A stretch of DNA of 64,000 nt from DATAES01 sp963721305 (GCA_963721305.1 CAVRIR010000003.1:930001-994000); one strand, 5' to 3'; positions 8,851-17,704 are shown, numbered from the stretch's first letter. The notes: generated by a model not told the origin, from the sequence alone. Numbers and translations are program-made.

Positions 8851-8901
8851 GCGAATGTTGGACGGAAACGGGCGCCATGGCGCCCGTTTCTCCCCGGAGT
8901 T
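8851..8901 (+). repeat. 51-bp hairpin repeat, copy 1
   Basis: One of four nearly identical 51-bp elements (others at 17705, 23302 and 28647). Layout: 15-nt 5' flank starting GCGAATGTTGG, 10-bp stem AAACGGGCGC, 4-nt loop, GCGCCCGTTT, then a 12-nt flank CTCCCCGGAGTT. This copy differs from the commonest version at two positions (C for T at element position 13, and the first loop base). It lies between the lemA start and the 3' end of the pimA-like gene. Confidence 0.9.
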
Positions 8902-8918
8902 CACTGAGGTCGGGCGAA

Positions 8919-8967
8919 AAACACGACAGGAGGGGCCCGCTGGAGAAGGCCCCTCCTCGTCGTGTTG
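8919..8967. terminator. Strong hairpin downstream of the pimA-like gene
   Basis: An imperfect inverted repeat of about 18 bp per arm: AACACGACAGGAGGGGCC at 8919-8936 pairs with GGCCCCTCCTCGTCGTGTT at 8948-8966, with one bulge and a loop of about 11 nt. It lies about 140 nt past the pimA-like stop on the minus strand, where a terminator is expected. There is no long U-tract. The rest of the 8799-9104 gap holds repeat copy 1 and no open frame I would call a gene. Confidence 0.6.
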
Positions 8968-9104
8968 CCCCCGTTGCTGCGAAGGTGTTCCGTCGTTCTC
9001 TGTGGTGTGGTGGACGCACTCCGTGGTTGCCGCCAACGATGCTGCAAATCTCAGCGCCAGGCCATGGCGCGAACGGGCCGTTTTTCGTAGCCCTCACTCA
9101 CTAG

Positions 9105-10174
9105 TCACAGCCGCTGGTAGAGCGCGAGGTACCGCTGCGCGAGGTTGTCCATCGAGAACTCCTCCGCCCGCTGCTGCGCCGAGGTCACCAGCGCGTCCGC
9201 GCACGACGGGTTCCTGAGGACCTCGCGCGAGCGCCGCCGCCAGCGCTTCCGCGTCGCCGGGAGGCACGAGGATGGCGTCGGCGCCAGAGCGAGCCACGTT
9301 GCGGTAGCCGTCGAGGTCGCTCGCCACCACTGGCGTCTGCGCGGCCATGGCCTCGAGCAGCACCACCCCGAACGACTCACCGCGCAGCGAGGGCGCGCAG
9401 AACACGTTCGGCGCCCCGCAGCCGCGACGCCTTCTCCTCGTCGCTGATGCGCCCGAGCCACTCGATCCGCGGATCGCCGGCGTGGCGCGAGCGCAGCGCG
9501 GCCGTCTCGGGACCGTCCCCGGCGACCCACACCCGGATGTCCGCCGGCAGATGGCGAAGCGGCGTCGAGCAGGACGTCGAGGCCCTTGCGGGGCTCGTGG
9601 CGCCCGATGAAGAAGATCGTCGGGCTGTCGGTCTTCGAGGGCAACGCCTTGGCGAACCGCTCGATCTCGATGCCGTTGAACAGCAGCTCGTACTCGCCGC
9701 CCAGCGCGCCGCTTCGCCATGTCGCGTGCCGCCTCGGACACCGCGCACCGCTGGTCGAGCCGTCCCGCCAGCCAGCGCACGCCGGGTCTGAGATAGCGAT
9801 AGGCCGCGCTGGTGCCGGCGGCGTGGAACGTCCCGAGCAGCGGGGCGTTGCGGAACAGGATCGCGGTCATCGTCGGGCCGGGGACGAGCGGTTCGTGCAG
9901 GTGCAGCACGTCGAAGGACTCGTCGCGCAGCGCCCGGATCGTGCGCAGCTGGCACGACGGGTCGGGAGCGATCGGCGCGACCGATCCGTTGGCCGCGGTC
10001 GGGATCGAGCGCCCGAGCGGCGTCACCCCAGCGTCCGGAGGCGGCCGCGTCGCACGGGCCGAGCACGCGGGCCTGATGGCCGGCGTGCCGCAGCGAGCGC
10101 GCCAGCCCCAACACCTGCCCTTGCACACCACCAGGTGTCGTCAGGCTGTAGGGGCAGACGAGTCCTACCCGCAC
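9105..10174 (-). CDS. pimA: PimA-like phosphatidyl-myo-inositol mannosyltransferase, GT4 (five frameshifts as read)
   Basis: PimA transfers the first mannose to phosphatidylinositol. The protein is readable end to end only by moving through all three frames. In order I see VCPYSLTTPGGVQGQ, FDVLHLHEPLVPGP, a middle LLGTFHAAGTSAAYRY, FFIGRHEPRKGLDVLL, VWVAGDGPETAALR, APSLRGESFGVVLLEAMA (the GT4 E-x7-E region) and a tail ending QRYLALYQRL. Single extra bases near 9225, 9418, 9560, 9708 and 10045 explain every jump; 1070 nt minus five is exactly 355 codons. Residues on both sides of each jump are intact. It is preceded by the acyltransferase and pgsA genes, as in mycobacteria. Confidence 0.85.
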
Positions 10175-10202
10175 GGGCGCAACGGTACTTCTCGCGACGG
10201 CG

Positions 10203-11142
10203 TCAGCCCACAGAGTGCGCGTCGGCCCATCCCGGATCGCTCGGCCAGTTCGGCTGGAGCAGGTGCCACTGCTCGGGCGCGGCCCGGATCAGCCGCTCGA
10301 GCTCGTTGGCGAGCAGCTGCGTCACCCGGGCGACGTCGTCGCGCAGGCGCCCCTGCGCGCTCGGCCGGGAGGGGAGGGCACACCATCGCGAGATGGTCGT
10401 GAGGACGGAAGTACACGGCGACCGGCAACAGCGGCGCACCGGTGCGCAGGGCGAGGGTCGCCGGGCCGCCCGGCAGCAACGTCCGCTCGCCGAAGAACTC
10501 GACTTCCACGCCGCCGCCGCCGATGTCTCGGTCGCACAGCAGGCACACCACGTGGTTGGCGCGCAAGGCCTTGACCACCGCGGTGCCCGCGTCGGCGTCG
10601 AGCGGGATGATGTTCATGCCGAAGGCGCCCCGAAGGTCGGCGAACCACTCGAACAGCTCGGGCGGCTCGAGCGCCTCGACCACGACGCTCACGTTCCTGT
10701 GCTGCACCTCGGCGAGCCAGAACCCGCCCCACTCCCATCCGCCGAGATGGGGAAGAGCGAGGATCACGCCGCGGCCCGCGGCCAGGCCGTCGTCGACGTT
10801 GTTCATGCCCCGATAGGACATGCCGGCGTCGAGCACGTCCGAGCTCGTCCCTGGGAGCCGGAGCGACTCGGCCCAGTACCGCGCGTACGACTCGAACGTC
10901 GCGGCGACCGACCGCCGCAGCTCGAGACCGCGCAGGCCCGGACCGTGGATGCGGCGAAGGTTGCGCTCGACCTGTCGGCGCCGCCCTACCGACACCTCTG
11001 CGAAGCCGTGTGCAACGACTCGCGCCGCGACGTCAGCCGCGGGTGCGGGTATCGCTCGTGCCACTGCGGCACCGAGCTTGTAAGCGGTGACGGTCGAGGC
11101 GGTCAGCGAGTCCGGCGGCGAGACTCGCGCGCGGCCGCCCAC
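10203..11142 (-). CDS. PIM acyltransferase, LABLAT/HtrB-like (one frameshift as read)
   Basis: About 312 aa after correction. It resembles bacterial lipid-A/PIM acyltransferases: the catalytic motif appears as ILALPHLGGWEWGGFWLAE (H-x4-E type), with GTAVVKALRANHVVCLLCD and FFGERTLLPGGPATLAL downstream. The last 50 residues (RDDVARVTQLLANELERLI and a tail ending ADAHSVG) are in another frame; one extra base near 10356 explains it. The GTG start overlaps the pgsA end by 40 nt. The position between pgsA and pimA matches mycobacterial Rv2611c, which acylates PIM, and the reaction is inferred from that. Confidence 0.82.
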
Positions 11143-11819
11143 CGCTCCCGACGCATGCGGCTGCGCTCAGTACCGCGTGCGACGCGCGGTGACCGCCAGC
11201 GAGCGACGAGCTGCGTGCGCGGCTTCGTGGCCGGTTTCGGGTTCGACGCCTGCGTCCACACGTGCACGAACCGCTGCACCGCGGTGACGGCGGTCAGGAT
11301 CAGCATCACCCACAGGACGGCGATCAGGAGCCCTTCGAACAGAAGCCCGATCCCGAGCGCCATGAGTCGCTCGGCCCGCTCCATCAAGCCACCGCGCGCC
11401 TCGAAACCGAGGGACTCGGCCTTCGCCCGCTCGTACGAGATCAGCATGGACATGGCGAGCACGGCGAGCGGGAGCATCGCGATGTGGCCGCCGTACGTGC
11501 TCTGGAGGTACCACGCGATGCCGCCGAGCAGCAGGGCGTCGCTCACCCGGTCGGCGACAGAGTCGAAGAAGGCCCCACGGGGCGTGGCCGTCCCGGATGC
11601 CTTGGCCACGGCGCCGTCGAGCACGTCGGGCACGGCCGTGAGGAGCAGCAGCACGAACCCGAGGCGCAGCGCCCCGTTCGCGATGGCGATGGCGGCACCG
11701 ACGGCCATCACCACGCCGAGCAGGGTGAGGTGGTCGGCGGTGATGCCGCTGCGCTTCAGGTTGGCGCCGACCGGCTGGAGTCGCTGCTCCACCGTTGGTC
11801 GTAGGCGCTTGTCGAACAT
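11103..11819 (-). CDS. pgsA: CDP-alcohol phosphatidyltransferase, phosphatidylinositol phosphate synthase-like
   Basis: 238 aa, with five or six transmembrane helices and a basic tail. The family motif D-x2-DG-x2-A(R/K)-x8-G-x3-D-x3-D is visible as DVLDGAVAKASGTATPRG followed by AFFDSVADRVSD, with Lys replacing the usual Arg after the Ala. Such enzymes join CDP-diacylglycerol to an alcohol. The inositol-phosphate substrate is inferred from the next two genes (acyltransferase, PimA-like), which would use phosphatidylinositol. It lies divergently from the EF-G2 gene across about 160 bp. Confidence 0.88.
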   Translation of the reverse strand: MFDKRLRPTVEQRLQPVGANLKRSGITADHLTLLGVVMAVGAAIAIANGALRLGFVLLLLTAVPDVLDGAVAKASGTATPRGAFFDSVADRVSDALLLGGIAWYLQSTYGGHIAMLPLAVLAMSMLISYERAKAESLGFEARGGLMERAERLMALGIGLLFEGLLIAVLWVMLILTAVTAVQRFVHVWTQASNPKPATKPRTQLVARWRSPRVARGTERSRMRRERWAAARESRRRTR

Positions 11820-11933
11820 TCAGGGGGGCTCCCGCAATCGGATGCGAAGCGATCAAAAGATACCAGTGGGCTCCCCGAACGAGCGACATGGCAGACCGGG
11901 TCCCCCGGAGAGAGCGAGGGAGCAGACTGCATG

Positions 11934-11939
11934 TAGCGT
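11934..11939 (+). promoter_or_regulatory. Candidate -10 box for the EF-G2 gene
   Basis: TAGCGT on the plus strand lies 39 nt before the TTG start. The intervening leader carries a GGGGGG ribosome-binding run at 11965-11970, 8 nt before the TTG, which decides that start. Confidence 0.4.
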
Positions 11940-11978
11940 CATTGCACAAACTGATCGAGTCATTGGGGGGCCGACGAC

Positions 11979-14048
11979 TTGAAGCGTTTTCCGCCAGAGC
12001 AGATCCGCAACGTCGCCTTGGTCGGGCACGGCGGGTCGGGGAAGACGACCCTGGCGGAGGCACTGTTGCACTGTGCCGGCGCCGTGACCAGGGTCGGAAG
12101 GGTCGAGGACGGTACGACGGTCACCGACTTCGACCCGGAGGAGCAGAAGCGAGGGCTTTCGCTGTCGCTCGCCGTGGCACCGTTCGAGTGGAAGGACCAC
12201 AAGGTCAACCTGATCGACTGCCCCGGTTACGCCGACTTCGTGGGCGACGTGCACGCCGCGTTGCGGGTGGCCGACCTGGCGGTGTTCGTCGTGAGCGCGG
12301 TAGAGGGCGTCGAGGTCCAGACCTATGCGACGTGGAAGATCGCCGCGCAGCTCGGGGTGCCTCGCATGGTGTTCGTCAACAAGCTCGATCGGGAACGTGC
12401 GAACTTCGAGCGCACCCTCGACGATCTCCGCGACCGGTTCGGCGCCGGCGTGGCGCCACTCGAGTTGCCGATCGGGGAAGAAGCCGCGTTCCACGGCGTC
12501 GCCGACCTGCTCACGGACACCGCGTACTTCTACGACGGCGGCACGGCGACGCACGGCGAGGTGCCGGACGAGCTCGCCACGCTCGAGCACCAGGTGCACG
12601 ACAATCTCGTCGAAGGCATCGTCGTGGCCGACGACGAGCTGCTCGAGCGCTACCTGGGTGGTGAGGAGATCGCCGGCGACGAGCTCGAGCACACGCTGGC
12701 CAGGGGCGTGGCCGAAGCGACCGTGTTCCCGGTCGTCGTGGGCTCCGCGACGAGCACCGTCGCGATCGATCGCCTGGCCGACTTCATCTGCGAGATCGGG
12801 CCCTCGCCCGTGGATCGTCCGCCCGTCACGGTGCACGCCGGCGACACCGAGGTCGACGTCGCCCCGGATCCGAACGGCGAGCCGCTGGCGTTCGTGTTCA
12901 AGACGATCGCCGACGCGTACGTCGGGCGCATCTCGTTGTTCAAGGTGCTGTCCGGCACGATCCGCCCTGACGACCATCTCTCGAACCCGCGGTCCGGCAC
13001 GGAAGAGCGGCTGCACGGACTGTTCGCGCTGCGGGGCAAGGAGCAGGTGCAGCTCGACGAGGTCCCCGCCGGCGACATCGCCGCGGTCGCCAAGCTCACC
13101 GCGACGGCGACCGGCGACACGCTCGCCCCGAAGGGCAAGCCCGTCAGGATCGACCCGATCGTCAGCCCGCCTCCGGTGCTCGCGACCGCGATCCTCGCCC
13201 GCACGCAGGCCGACGAAGACAAGCTCGCCAACGCGCTGCACCGCTTGCAGGAAGAGGACCCGTCGCTGGTGATCGAGCGCAGCGAAGAGACGAAGCAGAC
13301 GGTCATGCGCGGCACCGGCGACACACATCTGCAGATCACCCTCGAGAAGCTCGCTCGCAAGTTCGGCGTCGACGTCGACACCGAGGACGTTCGCGTTCCC
13401 TACCGCGAGACCATCACCGGATCCGCCCACAACGTCGAGGGCAAGCACAAGAAGCAGTCCGGCGGCCACGGCCAGTTCGGCGTGTGCGTCATCAACGTCG
13501 AGCCGCTCCCTCGCGGCGACGGCTTCGAGTTCGTCGACAAGATCGTCGGCGGCGCGATCGCTCGCGGGTACATCCCTGCGGTGCAGAAGGGCGTCGAAGA
13601 GACGATGGCGTCGGGCGGCCTGTACGGGCACCCGATCGTGGACGTGAAGGTCGAGCTCATCGACGGCAAGCAGCACGCCGTCGACTCCTCCGAGATGGCG
13701 TTCAAGATCGCGGGGCGCCTCGCGATCCGTGAAGCCATGGCGAAGGCCGACCCCGTCCTGCTCGAACCGATCTCGATGCTCGAGGTCACCGTTCCCGCCG
13801 AGTACCAGGGCGACGTCATGGGCGACCTCAACGCCCGCCGGGGTCGCGTGCAGGGGACGGAAGCCGCCGGTGACGGCGAACAGACGGTCACCGCGCTCGT
13901 GCCGACGTCAGAGGTCCTCCGTTACGCCATCGACCTCCGCTCGCTCACGGGCGGGCGCGGACGATTCAGCGCCACCCACGACCACTACGACGTCCTGCCT
14001 GCGCATCTCGTCGACAAGGTCAAGCGGGAGACCAAGGACCAGGACTGA
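11979..14048 (+). CDS. Elongation factor G-like GTPase (EF-G2 type)
   Basis: 689 aa, full-length translation-factor architecture. G1 is VGHGGSGKTT (residues 15-24), G3 is LIDCPGYADF (78-87) and G4 is FVNKLDRE (132-139). Domains II to V follow, with a typical domain IV start NVEGKHKKQSGGHGQFG. Switch I carries KRGLSLSLAVAP where canonical EF-G has RGITI, so this is the divergent EF-G2 branch (compare M. tuberculosis FusA2). The role of this branch is not settled. The TTG start is supported by a G-rich ribosome site. It begins a plus-strand run of five genes inserted in a minus-strand block. Confidence 0.92.
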   Translation: MKRFPPEQIRNVALVGHGGSGKTTLAEALLHCAGAVTRVGRVEDGTTVTDFDPEEQKRGLSLSLAVAPFEWKDHKVNLIDCPGYADFVGDVHAALRVADLAVFVVSAVEGVEVQTYATWKIAAQLGVPRMVFVNKLDRERANFERTLDDLRDRFGAGVAPLELPIGEEAAFHGVADLLTDTAYFYDGGTATHGEVPDELATLEHQVHDNLVEGIVVADDELLERYLGGEEIAGDELEHTLARGVAEATVFPVVVGSATSTVAIDRLADFICEIGPSPVDRPPVTVHAGDTEVDVAPDPNGEPLAFVFKTIADAYVGRISLFKVLSGTIRPDDHLSNPRSGTEERLHGLFALRGKEQVQLDEVPAGDIAAVAKLTATATGDTLAPKGKPVRIDPIVSPPPVLATAILARTQADEDKLANALHRLQEEDPSLVIERSEETKQTVMRGTGDTHLQITLEKLARKFGVDVDTEDVRVPYRETITGSAHNVEGKHKKQSGGHGQFGVCVINVEPLPRGDGFEFVDKIVGGAIARGYIPAVQKGVEETMASGGLYGHPIVDVKVELIDGKQHAVDSSEMAFKIAGRLAIREAMAKADPVLLEPISMLEVTVPAEYQGDVMGDLNARRGRVQGTEAAGDGEQTVTALVPTSEVLRYAIDLRSLTGGRGRFSATHDHYDVLPAHLVDKVKRETKDQD

Positions 14049-14085
14049 AGCGCGGAACCGCGAGATTCGATCCGAGGGACGACTC

Positions 14086-14613
14086 ATGCCGTGCGAGGAG
14101 TGCGGGTTCTCGCACCGGTCGCTCCCCATCGAAGACGCTCCCGCCGCGCTGCGCGAGCTCGGCCCCCGTTATCGCGTGCCGATGACGCGGGGTCTGCGGA
14201 ACGAGGACCTCGACTCACTGCTGCGTGCGCATCCCATCGACGGCACGTGGTCGGCCCTCGAATACGCGTGCCACGTGCGCGACGTGCTGGCAATCCAACG
14301 GGACCGTCTCGACGTCGCACGGTCAACGGACGACTACGCGCCCGAGCCGATGGGCCGGGACGAGCGTGTCGCGGAGCTGCGCTACAACGAACAGGATCCG
14401 GTCGAGGTCGCGGACGAGCTCGAGATGAACGCCGAGAGCATCGCCGGGTACGTCGAGAACTTCGGCCCCGATGATTGGGAGCGCACGATGACGTACTCAT
14501 TTCCCCAAGAGGCGGTCCGGCCGTTGACGTGGGTGGTGCGCCACACGGTGCACGAAGGCGAGCACCACCTACTCGACATCGGTCGCGTACTGCGCGCGGC
14601 ACGAGGGCGGTGA
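14086..14613 (+). CDS. DinB-family protein
   Basis: 175 aa from ATG 14086, preceded by a GAGGGAC ribosome site. The DinB four-helix fold is suggested by histidines in YACHVRDVLAIQ and VRHTVHEGEHHLLDIGRVL, the usual metal triad positions. The N terminus MPCEECGF carries a CxxC pair that could be an extra metal or redox site. DinB proteins are typically metal-dependent and often thiol-linked; the reaction is unknown. It lies 38 nt after EF-G2 and 3 nt before a second, more diverged DinB-like gene. Confidence 0.8.
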   Translation: MPCEECGFSHRSLPIEDAPAALRELGPRYRVPMTRGLRNEDLDSLLRAHPIDGTWSALEYACHVRDVLAIQRDRLDVARSTDDYAPEPMGRDERVAELRYNEQDPVEVADELEMNAESIAGYVENFGPDDWERTMTYSFPQEAVRPLTWVVRHTVHEGEHHLLDIGRVLRAARGR

Positions 14614-14616
14614 AGC

Positions 14617-15141
14617 ATGAGTGACGGATTGAACGTCTCCCGATTGGCGCCCGGAGACGCGGTCGCGGCGCTGCGTTCGTACCCGCGGCGCTTCCGCTCC
14701 GCGCTGACTTCGCTCGACGACGACGATCGGGCGAGCGCCGACGACCTGGTGCACCGCGCTGGATCGGACGGCCTGTCCGCTGTCGATCATGCCGATCACG
14801 TCGCCCGGAGCGTCGCGGTGCTCGGTGAGGCTTTGCGGCAGGTGCTCGTGCAGGACCAGCCGACGCTCCTGCCGGCGGTCGCCGATGACTCCGCCCGCGA
14901 GTGGCAGATGGCGGCCCAACCGTCGGCCGTCGACGCGGTGCTGGACTTCGTCACGGTCGAGTGCGACTCGATGGCCGACCTCGTCGAACGCACGAGCGCC
15001 GACGAATGGACGCGGACCGGAACCGTGGCGGGATCCGGACGAGCGATCTCCGCGATCGACATCGTCCGCGAAGCAGTCAAGACGGGTGCCGACCACCTGC
15101 GCGCCGCCGAGCGCGCCATCCAGTCGGCGAAGGGCCGCTGA
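14617..15141 (+). CDS. DinB-like helical protein
   Basis: 174 aa, weakly similar in layout to the preceding DinB gene, with AVDHADHVARSVAVLGEAL early and VREAVKTGADHLRAAERAI late, where the histidines sit in matching helices. One triad position looks degenerate, so metal binding is uncertain. It is probably a tandem paralog that has diverged. It is in the same operon: 3 nt after the previous stop and 2 nt before the aminotransferase GTG. I cannot assign a function. Confidence 0.7.
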   Translation: MSDGLNVSRLAPGDAVAALRSYPRRFRSALTSLDDDDRASADDLVHRAGSDGLSAVDHADHVARSVAVLGEALRQVLVQDQPTLLPAVADDSAREWQMAAQPSAVDAVLDFVTVECDSMADLVERTSADEWTRTGTVAGSGRAISAIDIVREAVKTGADHLRAAERAIQSAKGR

Positions 15142-15143
15142 CC

Positions 15144-16259
15144 GTGCGTTACCGGCGCATGCCGATCGAGATCGAGTCGCCCGAGCAACTCGGGTACGAC
15201 TCGATCACGAACAACCTCTCCGAGAGCTCGGTCGCGGACCGGCGGCTGCGCGACCTCGGCATCGAGATCGATGTCGAAGAGCTGCTCCTCTGCTACGGCG
15301 ACCATCTCGGCGATCCCGAGCTGCGCGAGGTCATCGGGATCATCGAAGGAGTCGCGCCCTCGTCGGTGCTCGTGACACCGGGTGCGGCCGCGTCGCTGTT
15401 CTTCGCCGCCACGTCGACGCTGGAAGCAGGTGATCACGCGCTGGTGGTGCGCACGAACTACGCGACGAACCTCGAGACCCCGCGCGCCATCGGCGCCGAC
15501 CTCGAGCCGTTCGATCTGCGATTCGACGAGGCGTGGGCATTGGACATCGACCGGTTGGCGTCGCGGGTTCGGCCGGACACCAAGCTCATCAGCGTCACGT
15601 ACCCGCACAACCCGACTGGTCAAGTGATCTCGCTCGACACGGTGACCGCGCTCGTGGAGCTGGCCGATCGTTCCGGCACGACGTTGATCGTCGACGAGAC
15701 CTACCGCGACCTCGCGTACGACGTCGACGGGGACCGGTTGCCGTTGGCGGCCACGTTGTCGTCGAACGTCGTCAGCGTCTCCTCGATGTCGAAGTCCTAC
15801 GGCCTGCCCGGGCTGCGCATCGGCTGGGTGGTTGCCGGTGACGGCACAACGTTCGAGCGGCTGCTCGCGGCGAAGGAGCAGGTCGTCATCTGCGGCGCGA
15901 CGGTCGACGAGGCGATCGCGGCGCGTGTGCTCGCGGCGCGTGACCGCGTTCTGGCTCCGATCCGCGCCGACGTCGCCGATCGGCTGCGGATCGTGCGCGA
16001 TTGGATGGCGGGCCAGTCGGTGTTCGAATGGATCGAACCGCGCGGCGGGGTCGTCGGGTTGGTGCGCGTGCGACCGGATGTCCCCTTCGAGTCATCGAAG
16101 TTCCACCACGCTCTGCTGCACGAGCACGGCACCTACGTCGGCGCAGGCCACTGGTTCGAGCTGGACGATCGCTACTTCCGGCTCGGCTTCGGTTGGCCGA
16201 CCCATGACGAGCTACGGGCCGGCCTCGACGCGCTGTCGGCCGCTGCGGAGATGCTCTGA
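15144..16259 (+). CDS. Class I/II PLP-dependent aminotransferase
   Basis: 371 aa from GTG 15144; an ATG at 15159 is an alternative start. Fold-type I features: SVTYPHNPTGQVIS, the PLP-pyridine Asp in LIVDETYRDLAYD, the Schiff-base Lys in VSSMSKSYGLPGLRIGWV, and a C-terminal Arg region YFRLGFGWPT. The substrate is unknown. It depends on PLP, whose synthase genes pdxS/pdxT lie 10 kb away. It is the fourth gene of the plus-strand island and is followed after only 3 nt by the repeat microprotein. Confidence 0.87.
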   Translation: MRYRRMPIEIESPEQLGYDSITNNLSESSVADRRLRDLGIEIDVEELLLCYGDHLGDPELREVIGIIEGVAPSSVLVTPGAAASLFFAATSTLEAGDHALVVRTNYATNLETPRAIGADLEPFDLRFDEAWALDIDRLASRVRPDTKLISVTYPHNPTGQVISLDTVTALVELADRSGTTLIVDETYRDLAYDVDGDRLPLAATLSSNVVSVSSMSKSYGLPGLRIGWVVAGDGTTFERLLAAKEQVVICGATVDEAIAARVLAARDRVLAPIRADVADRLRIVRDWMAGQSVFEWIEPRGGVVGLVRVRPDVPFESSKFHHALLHEHGTYVGAGHWFELDDRYFRLGFGWPTHDELRAGLDALSAAAEML

Positions 16260-16262
16260 CCC

Positions 16263-16532
16263 ATGGCCGTTGCCGATCGCACTCGTCGCTCGTCGTTGTC
16301 CCTCTGGTCCGAGAACTCGTTCCTGTCCATCGGATCGAAGGGATCCGTGCTCTCGATCGGTTCGGTCGGGTCGTTCCTGTCCATCGGGTCGATCGGATCG
16401 TTCGCCTCGATCGCTTCCGTCGCTTCTGCTGGCAGCGCCCTGTCGATCATGTCGTGGCGATCGATGCGGTCGGTGATGTCCGCACGCGCGAATCGCGGGG
16501 TGCTGCGCGGGCCGGCCGCCAGGCCTGGATGA
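16263..16532 (+). CDS. Ser/Gly/Ile nonapeptide-repeat microprotein
   Basis: 89 aa. Residues 19-54 are four 9-residue units (SFLSIGSKG, SVLSIGSVG, SFLSIGSIG, SFASIASVA), each itself three S-x-x triplets. A basic start (MAVADRTRRSSLSLW) and a basic end (WRSMRSVMSARANRG) flank them. The DNA mirrors this with 27-nt units from 16317 to 16424. The pattern suggests a short beta-solenoid with a serine ladder or an amphipathic assembly peptide; this is inference. The ATG is 3 nt after the aminotransferase stop, so it is probably translationally coupled. I do not recognise a named family. Confidence 0.6.
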   Translation: MAVADRTRRSSLSLWSENSFLSIGSKGSVLSIGSVGSFLSIGSIGSFASIASVASAGSALSIMSWRSMRSVMSARANRGVLRGPAARPG

Positions 16533-16550
16533 ATCTGAGCAGGCCTGCTC

Positions 16551-16607
16551 GGGGTGGTCGGGCGTGTGACCCAAGGGGTTGGGGGGAGCACTGCCCGACC
16601 ACTCCCC
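16551..16607. terminator. Hairpin between convergent genes
   Basis: GGGGTGGTCGGGC at 16551-16563 pairs with GCCCGACCACTCCCC at 16593-16607, about 13 bp with one bulge. A second small GCCCC/GGGGC hairpin follows near 16611-16627. It lies between the plus-strand island and the minus-strand HIT operon, so a bidirectional terminator is likely. Confidence 0.55.
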
Positions 16608-16672
16608 AGCGCCCCACCCTGCGGGGCGGGGTCACCGTAGTTGCCGAGAGCGCCCGATGCCGCGGCCAGCCG

Positions 16673-17179
16673 CTATTTGGTATCCGCCCAGTCCTCGGGG
16701 TTGTCCTCGACGAAGTGTTGGAGGACGTCGCCCTTGACGCCGTCGACGAGCACGATGCCCCGCTTCGCGGGCGGCTCCTCGCTCGAGTAGAGCAGGATCC
16801 GCCAGGTCGGTCGGCTGCGCAGGCCGCGCCAGCCGAGTTGCGCCGACGCATGTCCGACGGGGAACCCGACGGTGCGGCCGGCGGCGGCGAGCGCGTCACG
16901 TTCGTCGAAGTCGAGGTCGAAGCCGGCTTGGTACGAGTAGATGCCGAACAGCATGAGCCCGATCCCGCCCCAGAGGAAACCGGCGTTGACCAGCACCGGA
17001 TTGTCATTGCGGGTGAGCGCCCACAGCGCGATCGCGCCGAGGCCCATGACGCCGTACAGCACCGCCGGGATCCGCCGCCGGTTGTTGTTGGGGAACATGT
17101 AGGGCCCGACGAAGTTGGACGCGTCGAGGTCCTCCGGGAGCTCGTCGCGGATCTCTTCGTCGGCCGCCATCCCCTTCAT
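16673..17179 (-). CDS. Small membrane protein downstream of HIT gene
   Basis: 168 aa from ATG 17179, which overlaps the HIT stop by ATGA. The N terminus is acidic (EEIRDELPEDLDASNFVGPY), then come two transmembrane helices (AVLYGVMGLGAIALWAL and AGFLWGGIGLMLFGIYSY) and a soluble tail rich in aromatic and charged residues, ending EDNPEDWADTK. I do not recognise the family. Tight coupling to the HIT gene suggests co-expression, but no function can be read from the sequence. Confidence 0.75.
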   Translation of the reverse strand: MKGMAADEEIRDELPEDLDASNFVGPYMFPNNNRRRIPAVLYGVMGLGAIALWALTRNDNPVLVNAGFLWGGIGLMLFGIYSYQAGFDLDFDERDALAAAGRTVGFPVGHASAQLGWRGLRSRPTWRILLYSSEEPPAKRGIVLVDGVKGDVLQHFVEDNPEDWADTK

Positions 17180-17679
17180 TGTCGTGGCTCTGGCCACGCC
17201 GCACGCAATTTGCGCCAAGTGTCCGGGAGCGATTCCGGCAGGACCCGGGTCTCGGCCACCGAGGTCATGAAGTTCGAATCGGCGTCCCAGCGGGGCATGA
17301 CGTGCACGTGGAGGTGGGACGGGATGCCCGCGCCCGCGGCCGCGCCGAGGTTGATCCCGACGTTGAGGCCCTGAGGTCGGTAGGCGGCCTTGATCGCCCG
17401 TACGCAGTCGGTGACGGTGGACCACAGCTCGGCATGCTCGTCGGCGGTGAGGCCCTCGAGGTCGCCGATCTCTCGGTACGGCATGACGAGGACGTGTCCG
17501 CTGATGTACGGGAAGCGGTTGAGGATGGCGAACGTGAGCGTTCCTCGCCACACGATGTGCGTCTCTTCGTCCGGCAAGCCGCTGTCGAGAATGCGAGTGA
17601 ACACGTCGCCGCGGCGGGAGGTGTCCGCCGTGACCTCCTCGATGTAGGTGGCGCGCCAACCCGCCCAGAGTCGATCCAT
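17176..17679 (-). CDS. HIT-family nucleotide hydrolase/phosphorylase
   Basis: 167 aa from ATG 17679; a GTG at 17703 is an alternative that would begin right beside repeat copy 2. The N terminus DRLWAGWRATYIEEV and the histidine triad HLHVHVMPRW match the actinobacterial HIT protein next to thrS (mycobacterial Rv2613c, reported as an AP4A phosphorylase). NRFPYISGHVLVMPYR is the conserved strand before the triad. A role in clearing dinucleoside polyphosphates made by aminoacyl-tRNA synthetases would suit its place after thrS. Confidence 0.9.
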   Translation of the reverse strand: MDRLWAGWRATYIEEVTADTSRRGDVFTRILDSGLPDEETHIVWRGTLTFAILNRFPYISGHVLVMPYREIGDLEGLTADEHAELWSTVTDCVRAIKAAYRPQGLNVGINLGAAAGAGIPSHLHVHVMPRWDADSNFMTSVAETRVLPESLPDTWRKLRAAWPEPRQ

Positions 17680-17704
17680 CGCGCCGCGACTCACCTCGCT
17701 CACG

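Noticed and set aside
9105..10174. Genuine decayed pimA pseudogene
   Set aside because: Five frame changes without internal stops or damaged motifs, all explained by single added bases and restoring exact codon count, fit sequence error better. Not excluded without reads.
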